Shown one piece after another: positions 8,170-9,383 of a stretch of DNA of 9,383 nt. This DNA comes from JAUSIF01 sp036556265 (GTDB lineage Bacteria > Pseudomonadota > Alphaproteobacteria > Rhizobiales > Xanthobacteraceae), in NCBI GenBank assembly GCA_036556265.1, contig DATBJU010000100.1:1-9383 (forward strand), given 5' to 3'. The translations under genes and the position numbers were made by a program. How positions within the stretch are numbered: position 1 is the first letter of the stretch; each line of letters opens with the position of its first letter. The notes under the pieces were generated by a model. That model did not search any database. It saw only the letters and a list, made by a program, of their open reading frames with translations, and was not told the DNA's origin.

Positions 8170-9383
<1,214 letters not shown>

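Overview
This window is a segment of the conserved translation/transcription core cluster of a GC-rich alphaproteobacterium, most probably of the order Hyphomicrobiales (Rhizobiales). Three things point there. The gene order is tuf - tRNA-Trp - secE - nusG - rplK - rplA - rplJ - rplL - rpoB - rpoC. The protein N-termini look alphaproteobacterial (RpoB MAQTFTGRKRVRKFFG, RpoC MNQEV, a 65-residue SecE). Intergenic palindromes have CAAG/CTTG-type loops of the kind common in that group. All genes lie on the + strand. Codon use is strongly GC-biased; for example, rpoB has no TTA, CTA or TCA codon.

Layout: positions 1-141 are the 3' end of tuf (EF-Tu), followed 13 bases later by a tRNA-Trp gene (155-231). 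secE (328-525) and nusG (537-1067, TTG start) encode a translocase subunit and a transcription elongation factor. After a short leader with two stem-loops come rplK (1161-1589) and rplA (1594-2292), for ribosomal proteins L11 and L1. The 471-base gap before rplJ holds a duplicated copy of the last codons of rplA, a strong palindrome between the two copies, and a structured stretch that is probably the L10 autoregulatory leader. rplJ (2764-3282, GTG start) and rplL (3324-3692) encode the ribosomal stalk proteins L10 and L7/L12. A 231-base gap then holds a series of stem-loops, including a mosaic palindromic repeat. rpoB (3924-8054) is complete. rpoC starts at 8170 and runs off the window end.

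The genes make the ribosomal GTPase-associated centre (L11, L10, L7/L12), the L1 stalk, the factor that docks on it (EF-Tu), the two large RNA polymerase subunits and the elongation factor NusG. This is a housekeeping region. I see no defence system, mobile element with a transposase, CRISPR array or other new multigene system.

The most unusual signal is at the rplA 3' end. A 46-base copy of the last 14 codons plus stop recurs 95 bases downstream. It is identical over 33 bases and then differs at exactly the third position of each of the last five codons, stop included. The second copy is in frame with an ATG that overlaps the rplA stop codon (ATGA), so a 32-codon translationally coupled reading frame would end in the same L1 tail. 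It may be a recombination scar, a palindrome insertion with duplication, a real small coupled gene, or an assembly chimera of two strain variants.
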